Part shown: positions 18,893 to 27,887 of the stretch, piece after piece
Numbering within the stretch: position 1 is the first letter of the stretch
Layout: each line of letters starts with the position of its first letter
Assembly (NCBI RefSeq): GCF_900104695.1
Contig: NZ_FNSW01000001.1
Span: forward strand, 3,280,001-3,344,000
DNA: 64,000 nucleotides
Direction: 5' to 3'
Source of the DNA: Paenibacillus sp. GP183
GTDB lineage: Bacteria; Bacillota; Bacilli; Paenibacillales; NBRC-103111
The notes under the pieces: generated by a model
Databases searched by the model: none
Seen by the model: only the letters and a program-made list of their open reading frames with translations
Told to the model about the DNA's origin: nothing
Made by a program: the position numbers and the translations under genes

Positions 18893-20977
18893 ATGCCTGA
18901 TAACAAGCACCCCTCATCCGTGCAATCGGCCAATAAACCGGAGGTACCCGCTATCCGCCACCTTCGGCGTATAAAAAAACTGCTCTCATTCCTATTTTCA
19001 AGCACTCTCATCCTCTGTGTCCTTATCGCTTTGTCGCTGCTCTATTTGCGAGCCCAGGCTTTGCCTGTAACCAAGATCCAGCAAACCACCCAGATTGTCG
19101 ATGCCAACGGTGAATGGATGGATTCTCTTTATGCCGGCCAAAATCGGCAGGTCATTCCGCTTAAGGACGTCTCTCCCTATTTGATTAAAGCCACACTTGC
19201 TGTCGAGGATCAGCATTTTTATGATCACTACGGGGTCGATTTCAAAGGAATCGCCCGTGCATCCCTTGTTAATCTTGAGCACATGGCCAAAGTTCAGGGA
19301 GCCGGTACGATCACTCAGCAGCTTGCCCGCAATCTGTATCTGAATCATGACCGAACCTGGTCGCGCAAAATCAAGGAAACCGTCTACGCCTTTCAATTGG
19401 AGCTGCAGCTGAGCAAAAATCAAATTTTGGAGAACTATTTGAACCAAATCTATTACGGCCATTCGACGTACGGCATTGAAACGGCTTCTCAGCTTTTTTT
19501 CGGCAAGCATGCTGTGGATTTGACTCTTGCGGAAAGTGCCCTGCTTGCAGGTGTGCCTAAGGGTCCTCGTTATTATTCACCCTATTATGATTTGAAAGCC
19601 TCGAAGGATCGGCAGAAAATCGTCTTGCAGACCATGGTGCGGAGCGAATTCATCACACAGGAAGCAGCGGATGCGGCAAGCAATGAAACGCTCAATATCC
19701 TGCCGCTCACGAAGAAAAAACCGGCGATTGCGCCTTATTTTCGCGATTATGTGCGATCCGAGGCTACGGCCAAGCTGGGAATCACTGAGGAACAATTCGA
19801 TCAAGCCGGTATGAAAGTGTACACCAGTCTGGATTTAAAAGCTCAGCAAATTGCTGAGGATGTGATTCAGGCCCAGCTCAGCCCCTATGACGGACTTCAA
19901 GCAGCACTCATTGCGATTGACCCTAGAACCGGTTTCATCAAAGCGATGGTCGGGGGACGGGACTATACCGAAAATCAGTTTAATCGCGCTTTAGCCAGCA
20001 GCAGACAACCAGGCTCCTCCTTTAAGCCGATTATGTATTTAGCAGCTCTGCAAATGGGTTTCACTCCGGTTACCCGTTATAAAAGCGAGCCGACGGTGTT
20101 CACTTACGATCAAGGGCGGCAAACCTACATGCCCAGTAATTTTGGCGATCAATATGTGCATGATTTTATTGATATGCGCAAGGCGATCGCACGGTCGGAC
20201 AATATTTATGCCGTGCATACTATTCTCGATGTTGGCCCTGAAAAAGTAATTGAACTGGCACAGCGAATGGGGATCAAAAGCCCGATGAAGCCCCTTCCTT
20301 CGCTCGCGCTGGGAACCTTCCCGGTTAGCCCGCTTGAGCTGGCGTCCGCTTACGGCATCATTGCGAATCAAGGCGTCCAGGTCGAAGCGACCGCGATTGA
20401 GCGAATCGAGGATGCCGAGGGAACGATTCTTTATCAGGGAGCGCCGACACAAACCAAGGTGACGGAACCCGCTCCAGCCTATGTCCTGACTAATCTAATG
20501 GAAGGCGTGTTTGAAGAAGGGGGAACCGGAAGCCGGGTTTCCAGTATTATCAAACGGCCGATCGCCGGAAAGACAGGATCAACCGATACGGATGCCTGGA
20601 TGGTCGGGTTCACGCCTGAGCTCTCCACAGCGGTTTGGACCGGCTATGATAAAAACAAAATCATCGGCAATGCAGAATCTCATTTAGCCGCACCTATCTT
20701 TGCCGAATTCACCGAGCGCTCACTGGAAGCCATCCCGCCCAAGCTGTTTCCCATCCCAGAGGGAGTCGTCAATGTATATATTGATCCGGCAAGCGGGAAA
20801 CTGGCCAATGCGGATTGCCCGAATTCCCGAATGGAAGCTTTCCTGGCAGGCACTGAACCTACGGCATACTGTACGGATAGAAATGCTGCGCCTCAAACAA
20901 GCGAGACAAAACCGACATCGCCCAAGGGTAAAAACGGAACCTGGTGGGAGGATCTGAAGCGTTGGTGGAATAACTGA
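18893..20977 (+). CDS. pbpG: class A penicillin-binding protein
   Basis: The bifunctional 694-residue enzyme has a membrane anchor at about 31-52. Its transglycosylase domain has the catalytic Glu105 in VEDQHFYDH and the motif GAGTITQQLARN. Its transpeptidase domain has Ser-x-x-Lys in PGSSFKP, SDN, and KTGSTD. It polymerises and cross-links peptidoglycan outside the membrane. The position beside speE matches B. subtilis ywhE (pbpG, spore-related PBP2d), and the symbol rests on that synteny. It is divergent from speE. Confidence 0.9.
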   Translation: MPDNKHPSSVQSANKPEVPAIRHLRRIKKLLSFLFSSTLILCVLIALSLLYLRAQALPVTKIQQTTQIVDANGEWMDSLYAGQNRQVIPLKDVSPYLIKATLAVEDQHFYDHYGVDFKGIARASLVNLEHMAKVQGAGTITQQLARNLYLNHDRTWSRKIKETVYAFQLELQLSKNQILENYLNQIYYGHSTYGIETASQLFFGKHAVDLTLAESALLAGVPKGPRYYSPYYDLKASKDRQKIVLQTMVRSEFITQEAADAASNETLNILPLTKKKPAIAPYFRDYVRSEATAKLGITEEQFDQAGMKVYTSLDLKAQQIAEDVIQAQLSPYDGLQAALIAIDPRTGFIKAMVGGRDYTENQFNRALASSRQPGSSFKPIMYLAALQMGFTPVTRYKSEPTVFTYDQGRQTYMPSNFGDQYVHDFIDMRKAIARSDNIYAVHTILDVGPEKVIELAQRMGIKSPMKPLPSLALGTFPVSPLELASAYGIIANQGVQVEATAIERIEDAEGTILYQGAPTQTKVTEPAPAYVLTNLMEGVFEEGGTGSRVSSIIKRPIAGKTGSTDTDAWMVGFTPELSTAVWTGYDKNKIIGNAESHLAAPIFAEFTERSLEAIPPKLFPIPEGVVNVYIDPASGKLANADCPNSRMEAFLAGTEPTAYCTDRNAAPQTSETKPTSPKGKNGTWWEDLKRWWNN

Positions 20978-20988
20978 TCAGGAAACAC

Positions 20989-21025
20989 AAAAAGGCAGAA
21001 CTAAGCGCGCCTTAGTCTGCCTTTT
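20989..21025 (+). terminator. terminator between pbpG and ywhD
   Basis: AAAAAGGCAG-A-ACTAAG pairs with CTTAGT-CTGCCTTTTT, with one bulged base. The T-rich arm serves the plus strand, and the symmetry allows use by ywhD as well. Confidence 0.85.
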
Positions 21026-21116
21026 TGCTGTCCTAGTATATGGGTAACATACACTAGTGACCAGTATACTCGCTTCCGATTAGGGTCACAATGCATGACA
21101 CATAATCTCCATAATT

Positions 21117-21608
21117 TCAGGAAAGGCCAGCTTTTAGAGCTTCATCCGAGCGGTTCCACCAGTCTTCATTGTGATCGATGAGCTGTTTTTTCAATGCCGC
21201 TTTCTCGGTTTCGTCCAATCCATCCAGCACGATTCGGCGTTTCATCGCTTGATCCATCTTGTTGACATGATCGGCGAGAATTTTCCATCCCCGTCTGGCT
21301 TCGGTATCCACCAGCATTTCACAAGCCGTTACTCCCGCATAGTAAGAGCCTTCCTCCGTACGATCCACGGCCACCCACACGATCCAGCATTTTCGCCCAT
21401 TTGGGACATCCTCTTTGTTCGCTGAAAATTTGATCCCCTTTTCCACCCGGCTCTTCGCATGCAGCGCTCCCATATCCAGATACGCTTCACCCTCGTCGAT
21501 AATCACGCTGGACACATTGCTCAGATCGATAGCTCCCGCCCCAAATCCCTTGTGATTGACCTTCGAGCTGATGATATTGAGGGCGATCTTCTTTTTATCT
21601 GAATCCAT
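21117..21608 (-). CDS. ywhD: YwhD family protein
   Basis: The 163-residue soluble protein has the segments MGALHAKSRVEKGIKF and YYAGVTACEM that characterise the YwhD family of Bacillales. The function is unknown. In B. subtilis it also lies next to ywhE/pbpG. Here it converges with pbpG and is divergent from the metallopeptidase. Confidence 0.85.
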   Translation of the reverse strand: MDSDKKKIALNIISSKVNHKGFGAGAIDLSNVSSVIIDEGEAYLDMGALHAKSRVEKGIKFSANKEDVPNGRKCWIVWVAVDRTEEGSYYAGVTACEMLVDTEARRGWKILADHVNKMDQAMKRRIVLDGLDETEKAALKKQLIDHNEDWWNRSDEALKAGLS

Positions 21609-21785
21609 TTCGGCACCTTCCTATAGATAGGACATAATGTAGCTCTTCTTTATTTTAACTAATGTCCTCTCCTCATTTCCACCTAAAATGAAAAAAAAAC
21701 TGATTTTCGATTTCTTCCCAGAAATAATCCCAGACAAGCATACATATACATCCTTTAGATGCTTGTCAATACGGGGTGAAAAATC

Positions 21786-23783
21786 ATGAGACCATTATTC
21801 AAAAGCCGCAGCTTTCATTGGACGCTCGCCTTACTTTTTGCCGCAGGGGCCGCTCTTCTTTCGGAGTCTCTGCTGCCTCACCGTGCTTCGCTGATCGGAA
21901 CTTCTCTCCTTCACGAGAAGCCGTATGCCCCCGCACAGGACATGCAGTCAGATCCCAATCTACTGTTTGAGATTCCTGCGCCTAAGCCGTTAAGCAATCG
22001 GATCGTAGAATATCATTTGAACGTGCAATATTTGCCGGATTCCAAAGAGCTTCTCGGGCAGCAAACCTTGACTTGGAAAAATCCAGGCTCCCTTCCGGTG
22101 GGAGAGCTGTACCTTCATCTGTATCCCAATGCTTTTGAATCCAAAGACACCACCTTTATGCAGGAATCCGGCGGCAAGCTGAGGCAGGATAAGTCCCAGA
22201 GCAATAACCATGGAAGCATGCGCCTTCTATCTGTAAAAACCCTTGAAGATCAAGATTTAACGAGGCGGATTGAATTTGTGCAGCCTGATGATGGTAATCA
22301 GAACGATCACACTTTGCTCAAGATCATTTTGCCCCAAGCCGTTAATCCTAATGAAAAGATCACGATCAAAACCGAGTTCAAGGTTGAACTCCCTGTTGCT
22401 TTTGCACGCATGGGTTACGTCGGGGACTTCGTCATGGCCGGACAATGGTTTCCCAAAGTCGCCGTCTATGAACCGGTTGGAACGCGTGGTCGAACTGCAG
22501 AGGGTTGGAACCTGCACCAATATCATGGCAATTCGGAGTTCTATGCTGATTTTGGCATCTATGATGTGAAGATCAAGGTTCCTTCCAGCTATACCGTGGC
22601 CGCAACCGGATTTCCGATTAAGTCGCCTGTCGATGATGGCAAAGTGAAATCCTATCAGTTTTATGCAGATGATGTGCATGACTTCGCCTGGTCCGCATCG
22701 CCGCACTTCAAATATTATGAAGAGCCCTTTTCCGCACCGCAGGTTCCAGGGGTCAAAATCAAGCTGTATCTGGATCCCAAGCATGATGCGCTCAAAAACC
22801 GTTATATGTATGCCGCCAAAAAGGCTCTCTCCCGCTACAGCCAATGGTATGGAAGCTATCCTTATTCCACTCTGTCCATTGTGGTTCCTCCCGAAGGGGG
22901 CAATGGAACCGGCGGAATGGAATATCCTACGCTTATTACAGCATGGGGTGTGAGTGAGGAAACGCCCGATCTGGAGCTGGAGCGAGTTGTCGTACATGAA
23001 ATCGGCCATCAATTTTTTTATGGCATGGTCGCTTCTAACGAATTCGAGGAGGCATGGCTCGATGAGGGCTTCACCACTTATGCAGAGGACAAAATCATGG
23101 AGTCTGATTTCGGGTTAATTGCCAACCTGCCTATTGAAGCCAGCTACATGACCTCACCTGAAGCGTTGAAGCTTAATGCCTGGGATTACAGGAACCATAG
23201 TGAGTATGCGGATAATGTGTATACGAGAGCCAAGCTTGTCCTAAAGGCCATTGAACGCCAGGTAGGTTCAAATACAATGGATCGTGTTATGAAATCCTAC
23301 TTCAACCGCTGGAAATTCAAGCATCCGTCCTCTTCAGATTTTCAAAAGACACTGGAGGATGTCACCAAGAGCAATTGGAGCGAGTTTTTCAATCAATATG
23401 TATATGGCAGCATGATGGTTGATTATGCAGTTGACAGTATCAAGTCGAAGCTGGTGAAAGGAAGCGGCAGCCCTTCCTATGAAAGCACTATCCTGGTGAC
23501 CAGATTAGGCGGCGTGTCTCCTTCGGTCCCCATTCATTTTCACTTTGCCGACGGCACTGTGTTAGACAAGGTTTGGGATGGAAAAGAAGCCAGTATTGAA
23601 TATAAGCTTACGCACGGGGCTCCGGTAGATTGGGTAAAGATAGATCCTGCATATACCTTGGTACTGGAAAATAAACATATCAACAATTATATGAAGACAA
23701 CCGTCGATGAGAAGTGGAAAATACGTCTTCATCTGGGCTTTGCACAGCTTCTGGAAACTCTGCTCAGTTGGATTGCTTGGTAA
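21786..23783 (+). CDS. exported M1 family (gluzincin) metallopeptidase
   Basis: The 665-residue protein has an N-terminal signal or anchor segment (about 12-28). Its gluzincin site is HEIGH near residue 403, followed after 18 residues by the third zinc ligand Glu in EAWLDEGFTTYAE. An aminopeptidase-type exopeptidase motif appears as GGMEYPT, close to GAMEN. It probably acts on peptides outside the membrane. A tandem repeat block starts two bases after the stop. The next gene is probably in the same transcript. Confidence 0.87.
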   Translation: MRPLFKSRSFHWTLALLFAAGAALLSESLLPHRASLIGTSLLHEKPYAPAQDMQSDPNLLFEIPAPKPLSNRIVEYHLNVQYLPDSKELLGQQTLTWKNPGSLPVGELYLHLYPNAFESKDTTFMQESGGKLRQDKSQSNNHGSMRLLSVKTLEDQDLTRRIEFVQPDDGNQNDHTLLKIILPQAVNPNEKITIKTEFKVELPVAFARMGYVGDFVMAGQWFPKVAVYEPVGTRGRTAEGWNLHQYHGNSEFYADFGIYDVKIKVPSSYTVAATGFPIKSPVDDGKVKSYQFYADDVHDFAWSASPHFKYYEEPFSAPQVPGVKIKLYLDPKHDALKNRYMYAAKKALSRYSQWYGSYPYSTLSIVVPPEGGNGTGGMEYPTLITAWGVSEETPDLELERVVVHEIGHQFFYGMVASNEFEEAWLDEGFTTYAEDKIMESDFGLIANLPIEASYMTSPEALKLNAWDYRNHSEYADNVYTRAKLVLKAIERQVGSNTMDRVMKSYFNRWKFKHPSSSDFQKTLEDVTKSNWSEFFNQYVYGSMMVDYAVDSIKSKLVKGSGSPSYESTILVTRLGGVSPSVPIHFHFADGTVLDKVWDGKEASIEYKLTHGAPVDWVKIDPAYTLVLENKHINNYMKTTVDEKWKIRLHLGFAQLLETLLSWIAW

Positions 23784-23784
23784 A

Positions 23785-23938
23785 TTACGAAGTCAGTTTT
23801 GCTAAAGCAAAACTCAAGATTATGCTTACGAAGTCAGTTTTGCTAAAGCAAAACTCAAGATTATGCTTACGAAGTCAGTTTTGCTAAAGCAAAACTCAAG
23901 ATTATGCTTACGAAGTCAGTTTTGCTAAAGCAAAACTC
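23785..23938. repeat. tandem 41-bp hairpin repeats
   Basis: Three identical 41-bp units start at 23785, 23826 and 23867, followed by a 31-bp partial unit at 23908. Each contains GTTTTGCT-AA-AGCAAAAC, a perfect inverted repeat. The array begins right after the metallopeptidase stop codon and ends one base before the AAGGAGG site of the next gene. It would place four hairpins in the intercistronic mRNA. It is not a CRISPR array because no variable spacers exist. Confidence 0.95.
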
Positions 23939-23953
23939 TAAGGAGGACCTCTC

Positions 23954-24775
23954 ATGAGGCGTTATTTGAAGTCGGGCTTTACCATGGCGCTCCATCAACC
24001 ATTTGCTGTCATCCTTATGTTTCTTTACCAAGCCGGTTGGGGAGTTTTGCTCTATAAAATGATTCAATCCATCCTATTGCCGCTGATGCACCGCTATCCC
24101 GGGGCCGAACAGCCCGCCTTTGCGCTTAAACTATTCTTGGCAGAGAGCCAGTTTCAGCTGTTCAAAACAGATCTGATACAACCTTACATATGGTGGCTGG
24201 CTTCCCTGTTTGTGCTTCGAATGCTCGTCACACCGCTGCTGAATGCGGGGATTTATTACTCTCTGGCCCATCCGGAACTTAACGCCGGTTACCGTTTTGT
24301 AAAAGGTATCCGTGAGCTGTCCCTTCGCTTCTTTCTCGCTTATATCGTGCAAATCAGCCTGACATTAACGCCGCTCTTTTGGCTCGTGCCTAAATTCCAG
24401 ACATCCTGGTCCACGCAAAGCTCATACGTTTCCGCTCTTACGGCTATAATGCCATGGCTGATCGCATACCTTTTTTATAGCTATTTGCTGCGGCTTTGCT
24501 TTACTTATATCCAGTTTACGCAAGTAAGCCGAGTCCCGCTTCTGTCCTCATTTTCGATTTTGCTGCGCCATGGAGGACTGATTCTTATGATCGGAATCAT
24601 ATTGCTTATTTTCTCGGGACTTTTGACTGGTACGGTTATGACAGCAGCCTACATATGGACTGGATTTATCGCTCTCCTGATTTATCAGCTTTATCCATTT
24701 TGCAACATGTTTCTACAAATTTGGAGCCTATCTGCTCAATTCCAGCTTTGGTCCTCCAAGAATAACATGCAATAA
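23954..24775 (+). CDS. polytopic membrane protein of unknown function
   Basis: The 273-residue protein has about six membrane segments (roughly 15-38, 70-95, 115-140, 150-175, 200-225 and 230-255). No catalytic motif is seen. Cytoplasmic starts such as MRRYLKSGF and the arrangement of helices suggest a DUF975-like or general integral membrane protein, but this is not firm. It follows the metallopeptidase and the hairpin repeats on the same strand and ends in a strong terminator. Confidence 0.75.
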   Translation: MRRYLKSGFTMALHQPFAVILMFLYQAGWGVLLYKMIQSILLPLMHRYPGAEQPAFALKLFLAESQFQLFKTDLIQPYIWWLASLFVLRMLVTPLLNAGIYYSLAHPELNAGYRFVKGIRELSLRFFLAYIVQISLTLTPLFWLVPKFQTSWSTQSSYVSALTAIMPWLIAYLFYSYLLRLCFTYIQFTQVSRVPLLSSFSILLRHGGLILMIGIILLIFSGLLTGTVMTAAYIWTGFIALLIYQLYPFCNMFLQIWSLSAQFQLWSSKNNMQ

Positions 24776-24813
24776 TCAGGCTGATTTGATCTATTTTCAA
24801 TAAATTTTTGACC

Positions 24814-24842
24814 AGCTCCCTTAGCTAAGGGAGCTTTTTTTG
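24814..24842 (+). terminator. terminator after the membrane protein gene
   Basis: AGCTCCCTTAG and CTAAGGGAGCT form an almost uninterrupted palindrome followed by eight T. Confidence 0.9.
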
Positions 24843-24951
24843 TGACAAAATTGTGAACTTTATTTCATATTTTTAAAAAAATCCGTTGTTTGGGGAGGAT
24901 AAAGTGTTTCAAACCGAGAATATGTGGATCTAGCACTAAAAAACTACATAA

Positions 24952-25073
24952 TTTGCCGAGTTCTCGACAAAAATCGGGAAACGGGGGAACCACTCTGGGT
25001 GAATTGATCTCGCAATACAGGGATCATAGGGAAACCTTCAACCGAACCCTTCAGCTAACCTCGTAGGCACCGG
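24952..25073 (+). promoter_or_regulatory. c-di-AMP riboswitch (ydaO/yuaA type)
   Basis: The conserved blocks of the ydaO aptamer are present in order: CGGGGGAACCA (24982-), TGGGTGAATT, GGGAAACCTTC, CCGAACCC and CAGCTAACCTCGTAGGC (to 25068). GCC at 24955 can pair with GGC at 25066 to close the domain. The class binds cyclic di-AMP and usually turns off cell-wall hydrolase and potassium or osmolyte genes. The ribosome site GGAAGGAG starts at the 3' edge, and no separate terminator is seen, so translational control is possible. Confidence 0.92.
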
Positions 25074-25087
25074 AAGGAGTTCAACTG

Positions 25088-25558
25088 TTGAAGAAGATTA
25101 TTGTTCTTGGTTTGAGCTTAGTTTTGTTTTTGAGTTTGGGCGTTGGAAGCGCATTTGCACAATCGAAGCTTGAAAAAACGGCAGAGGATTTAATCGGAAC
25201 CCCCTACAAATGGGCAGGCACCACGAAAAAAGGTTTTGATTGCTCCGGTTTTACCTCTTATGTCTTCGATCAATTGGGCATCGATCTTCCTCACTCATCT
25301 AAAGCACAAAGCTATGAAGGCAGCAAGGTAGCGAAGTCAGATCTTCGTGCCGGCGACCTTGTATTCTTCAACACCGACGGCAGAGGTATTTCCCATGTAG
25401 GCATCTACCTTGGAGATGGAGTTTTTATTCATTCCGCTACTGACCATGGTGTTACAAAGAACAAGCTTAGTGAGTCCTATTACGCTAAGCGGTATGTAAC
25501 AGCCGTCCGTATTATGAGCGACGATACATACAATCAACTAACAGCTGAATCCCAGTAA
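25088..25558 (+). CDS. secreted NlpC/P60 peptidoglycan endopeptidase
   Basis: The 156-residue protein has a signal peptide (about 1-24, ending SAFA) and one NlpC/P60 domain with the catalytic Cys in FDCSGF and His in SHVGIYLGDG. Such enzymes cut the gamma-D-Glu-diamino-acid bond of peptidoglycan. There is no separate wall-binding domain. The start is TTG, eight bases after AAGGAG. The c-di-AMP riboswitch directly upstream agrees with the known link between this signal and wall hydrolases. Confidence 0.93.
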   Translation: MKKIIVLGLSLVLFLSLGVGSAFAQSKLEKTAEDLIGTPYKWAGTTKKGFDCSGFTSYVFDQLGIDLPHSSKAQSYEGSKVAKSDLRAGDLVFFNTDGRGISHVGIYLGDGVFIHSATDHGVTKNKLSESYYAKRYVTAVRIMSDDTYNQLTAESQ

Positions 25559-25577
25559 TAAACACCTGATAACACAT

Positions 25578-25640
25578 GAATAAAGCCTTCTCATGGTCCC
25601 AGCTTGATATTAAGCGGCGTGAGGAGGCTTTATTCTTTCG
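25578..25640 (+). terminator. terminator of the NlpC/P60 gene
   Basis: GAATAAAGCCTTCTCA and TGAGGAGGCTTTATTC form a 16-bp stem with a long loop, followed by TTT. Confidence 0.75.
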
Positions 25641-25793
25641 AAGAATATAATGAGTTGAATAAATTGTTGTAATTCAGCGAATTTTGTAGTCATCAGAACC
25701 GGGAAAGCTAACTCTTCAGCGTCTTAATCTAATAGAGGAACAGTTTAAGCGAATGAAAAAATAGAAAGCTATCAATATATGTGGTATGGTTGA

Positions 25794-26120
25794 TCATTCC
25801 TCATCGGATTCGACATAGCGCTGCAGCGCTGCCATTTTATTTTCCCAGAATCGCTCGTAATAATCGAGCCACTTCTTCAGCTCGAGCAGCGGCTCCGGCT
25901 GCAGGCGGTAGCGCGTCTCGCGACCGACTTTTCTGCTTTTGACGAGCCCCGCATCCGACAGAATACGCAGATGTTTGGACACAGCCGTGCGAGTCATCGG
26001 AAAGTGGCCGGTAATAGCCGTAACCGGCATTTCTTGGTCAACAAGCAGTCTCAGCAGACTGCGGCGCGTTTGATCGGCGATGGCCTGAAAGACATCGGGT
26101 TTGGGTGCTGTGGCAGCCAT
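25794..26120 (-). CDS. ArsR family transcriptional regulator
   Basis: The 108-residue winged-helix repressor has its recognition helix in MTRTAVSKHLRILSDAGLV. It has no metal-binding cysteines, so it belongs to the non-metal ArsR group that accompanies AHSA1 proteins. ATG 26120 follows GAGG at six bases, and its first base is two bases after the stop of the upstream AHSA1 gene. It probably controls the pair. Confidence 0.88.
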   Translation of the reverse strand: MAATAPKPDVFQAIADQTRRSLLRLLVDQEMPVTAITGHFPMTRTAVSKHLRILSDAGLVKSRKVGRETRYRLQPEPLLELKKWLDYYERFWENKMAALQRYVESDEE

Positions 26121-26121
26121 C

Positions 26122-26547
26122 TCAAGCCTCAACGTAAGCGGCCAGCTTTTTTTGTAGCCCTATCCAGCCTTGGAACATTCTCTCGCGGACAAGCTGATGC
26201 GTTTCTCCGAATTCGGTGAGCTTGTCGGTATCCCAGCCGGAATGAATAAAGGTAAACTCCGTTTTGCCGTCCAACTCCGTTAATTCGAAAGTAAGCGACC
26301 AATCCTTACCCCATTCAAAAGAAAGCCGATTCGGAGGATCAATTACAGTTACTTTGCAGGGAGAATTGCCAAATGGACCCGCATTCAAATGAAATTCAAA
26401 TCCGGCTACAGGTTGAAAATCATTCGGCATAAACCATGCGGCAATCCCTTCAGAGGTCGCAACCGCGTTCCATACCTTCTGAATAGGAGCATTGAGCACC
26501 AGCGTCTGGCGGATATCCGATATTGTGCTCTGGTTGCTATTTTCCAT
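26122..26547 (-). CDS. SRPBCC/AHSA1 domain protein
   Basis: The 141-residue protein has the START-like fold, with the usual opening LNAPIQKVWNAV, the middle GGxF-type strand and the C-terminal GWIGLQKKL helix. These proteins bind hydrophobic ligands; the real ligand is unknown. The ATG at 26547 is eight bases after GGAG, which is better than the GTG three codons earlier. It is translationally linked to the ArsR gene. Confidence 0.85.
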   Translation of the reverse strand: MENSNQSTISDIRQTLVLNAPIQKVWNAVATSEGIAAWFMPNDFQPVAGFEFHLNAGPFGNSPCKVTVIDPPNRLSFEWGKDWSLTFELTELDGKTEFTFIHSGWDTDKLTEFGETHQLVRERMFQGWIGLQKKLAAYVEA

Positions 26548-26575
26548 CTTATTCACTCCAATTTTTATAGTTTTT

Positions 26576-26953
26576 TTATTTCGCTGTCTTCACTTTATCC
26601 TTAGGGCGAAAACGCAAGGCGGACCACATATCATCGACAGCTATATTACTGACAGGCCGGTAAGGCGTTTTATTTTGCACCAATTCCGCTAAACTATCCC
26701 GGTTAATATCCGGTTTGAATTTACCGCTTTGCTTCGGATAAGTGATCCAAAACAGCGCATCTTCGTTTAAAAAAGGAATGGCTTTCAACATCATTTCCTC
26801 GGCTTCCCGGGCATTATTCACAAATAGCTGAATAAACTCATACTTTCCTTCCAGCGTTTCACCCGTTTCAATTCCAAGGAGATACCCTGCAGGCGCACCC
26901 AGTACGATTGCTCGTCCTTCTTTGTAACGCAGTTTTTTCAGCAAATCTTCCAT
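26576..26953 (-). CDS. DUF3052-like protein
   Basis: The 125-residue product has the motif PAGYLLGIETGE and DALFWITYPKQSGK, typical of small DUF3052 proteins of unknown function. ATG 26953 follows AGGAGG at 11 bases; in-frame codons upstream lie in the promoter region. Palindromes that may be operators lie just upstream. It is 28 bp downstream of the AHSA1 start region and on the same strand, but is read separately. Confidence 0.75.
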   Translation of the reverse strand: MEDLLKKLRYKEGRAIVLGAPAGYLLGIETGETLEGKYEFIQLFVNNAREAEEMMLKAIPFLNEDALFWITYPKQSGKFKPDINRDSLAELVQNKTPYRPVSNIAVDDMWSALRFRPKDKVKTAK

Positions 26954-26975
26954 GCGGTTAAGCACCTCCTGATGT

Positions 26976-27026
26976 GAAACCTTTTGGTTTCGCCTTTGAT
27001 TATATGACACCATCTGGTTTCGTGTC
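26976..27026. promoter_or_regulatory. candidate operators upstream of the DUF3052 gene
   Basis: Two inverted repeats lie within 50 bp: GAAACC-TTTT-GGTTTC (26976-26991) and GACAC...GTGTC (27006-27026), the second with an inner GGTTTC. GGTTTC occurs in both. A repressor may bind here; none is assigned. Confidence 0.4.
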
Positions 27027-27113
27027 AATCTCTCATCTTAAATATTTTGAATGCTCTAATCTATGATAAACTATTAAAAAAGCTACTATAATTCAGCAAG
27101 GAGATTAATCATA

Positions 27114-27887
27114 ATGAAGCTGGTATCCTGGAATGTGAATGGTTTAAGAGCGTGTGTGAACAAAGGATTTAACGATTATTTCAAAGAAGCGGGAGCGGAT
27201 ATATTCTGTATTCAAGAGACGAAGCTGCAAGAAGGCCAAATTAATCTGGAGCAGCACGGAGAATATAAGCAGTATTGGAACTACTCTATTAAAAAGGGTT
27301 ATTCCGGAACAGCCGTATTCACCAGAATCAAGCCGCTTTCTGTAAGGTACGGCATGGAAGAGGATCATGAGCCCGAGGGCAGGATCATTACATTGGAATT
27401 CGACTCCTTTTATCTCGTAAATGTCTACACCCCCAACGCCAGGCGAGATCTGTCGAGGTTGGAGTTTAGACTGGAATGGGAGGAACAGTTTCGAAGCTTT
27501 CTTCAGCAGTTGGACGAGCTTAAACCTGTTATCATTTGCGGCGACCTGAATGTGGCCCACAATGATATTGACCTGAAACATCCGAAAGCGAATCGCAACA
27601 ATTCCGGATTTACCCCTGAGGAACGGGAAAAAATGACCCGATTATTGGATGCCGGGTTTACCGATACCTTCAGACATTTCTACCCTGATCGGACAGATGC
27701 CTACTCTTGGTGGTCTAATATGCCAGGAGTAAGAGAGCGGAATGTCGGATGGAGAATTGATTATTTCCTTGTTTCTTCCAGACTAAATTCCTTGTTGATT
27801 GAAGCGGAAATCGATTGCGATATCAAAGGCAGCGATCATTGCCCTGTTGTTTTGAATCTTGAAAACACAAAGAGCATACTGGTGTAA
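27114..27887 (+). CDS. exoA: exodeoxyribonuclease III / AP endonuclease
   Basis: The 257-residue enzyme of the ExoIII type repairs abasic sites. Motifs are MKLVSWNVNGLRA, IFCIQETKLQ, CGDLNVAHNDIDL, WRIDYFLVS and GSDHCPV with the catalytic His. The length agrees with B. subtilis ExoA (252). SD AAGGAG precedes the ATG. Confidence 0.95.
   Translation: MKLVSWNVNGLRACVNKGFNDYFKEAGADIFCIQETKLQEGQINLEQHGEYKQYWNYSIKKGYSGTAVFTRIKPLSVRYGMEEDHEPEGRIITLEFDSFYLVNVYTPNARRDLSRLEFRLEWEEQFRSFLQQLDELKPVIICGDLNVAHNDIDLKHPKANRNNSGFTPEEREKMTRLLDAGFTDTFRHFYPDRTDAYSWWSNMPGVRERNVGWRIDYFLVSSRLNSLLIEAEIDCDIKGSDHCPVVLNLENTKSILV

Noticed and set aside
22257-23012. Minus-strand frame opposite the M1 peptidase
   Set aside because: No domain, no ribosome site, and the zinc site is encoded on the plus strand.
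23785-23938. Possible CRISPR array
   Set aside because: The units are contiguous 41-bp copies without unique spacers, and no cas genes are present.
25040-25080. Intrinsic terminator as expression platform of the c-di-AMP riboswitch
   Set aside because: No stem followed by a T run is present between the aptamer and the start codon.
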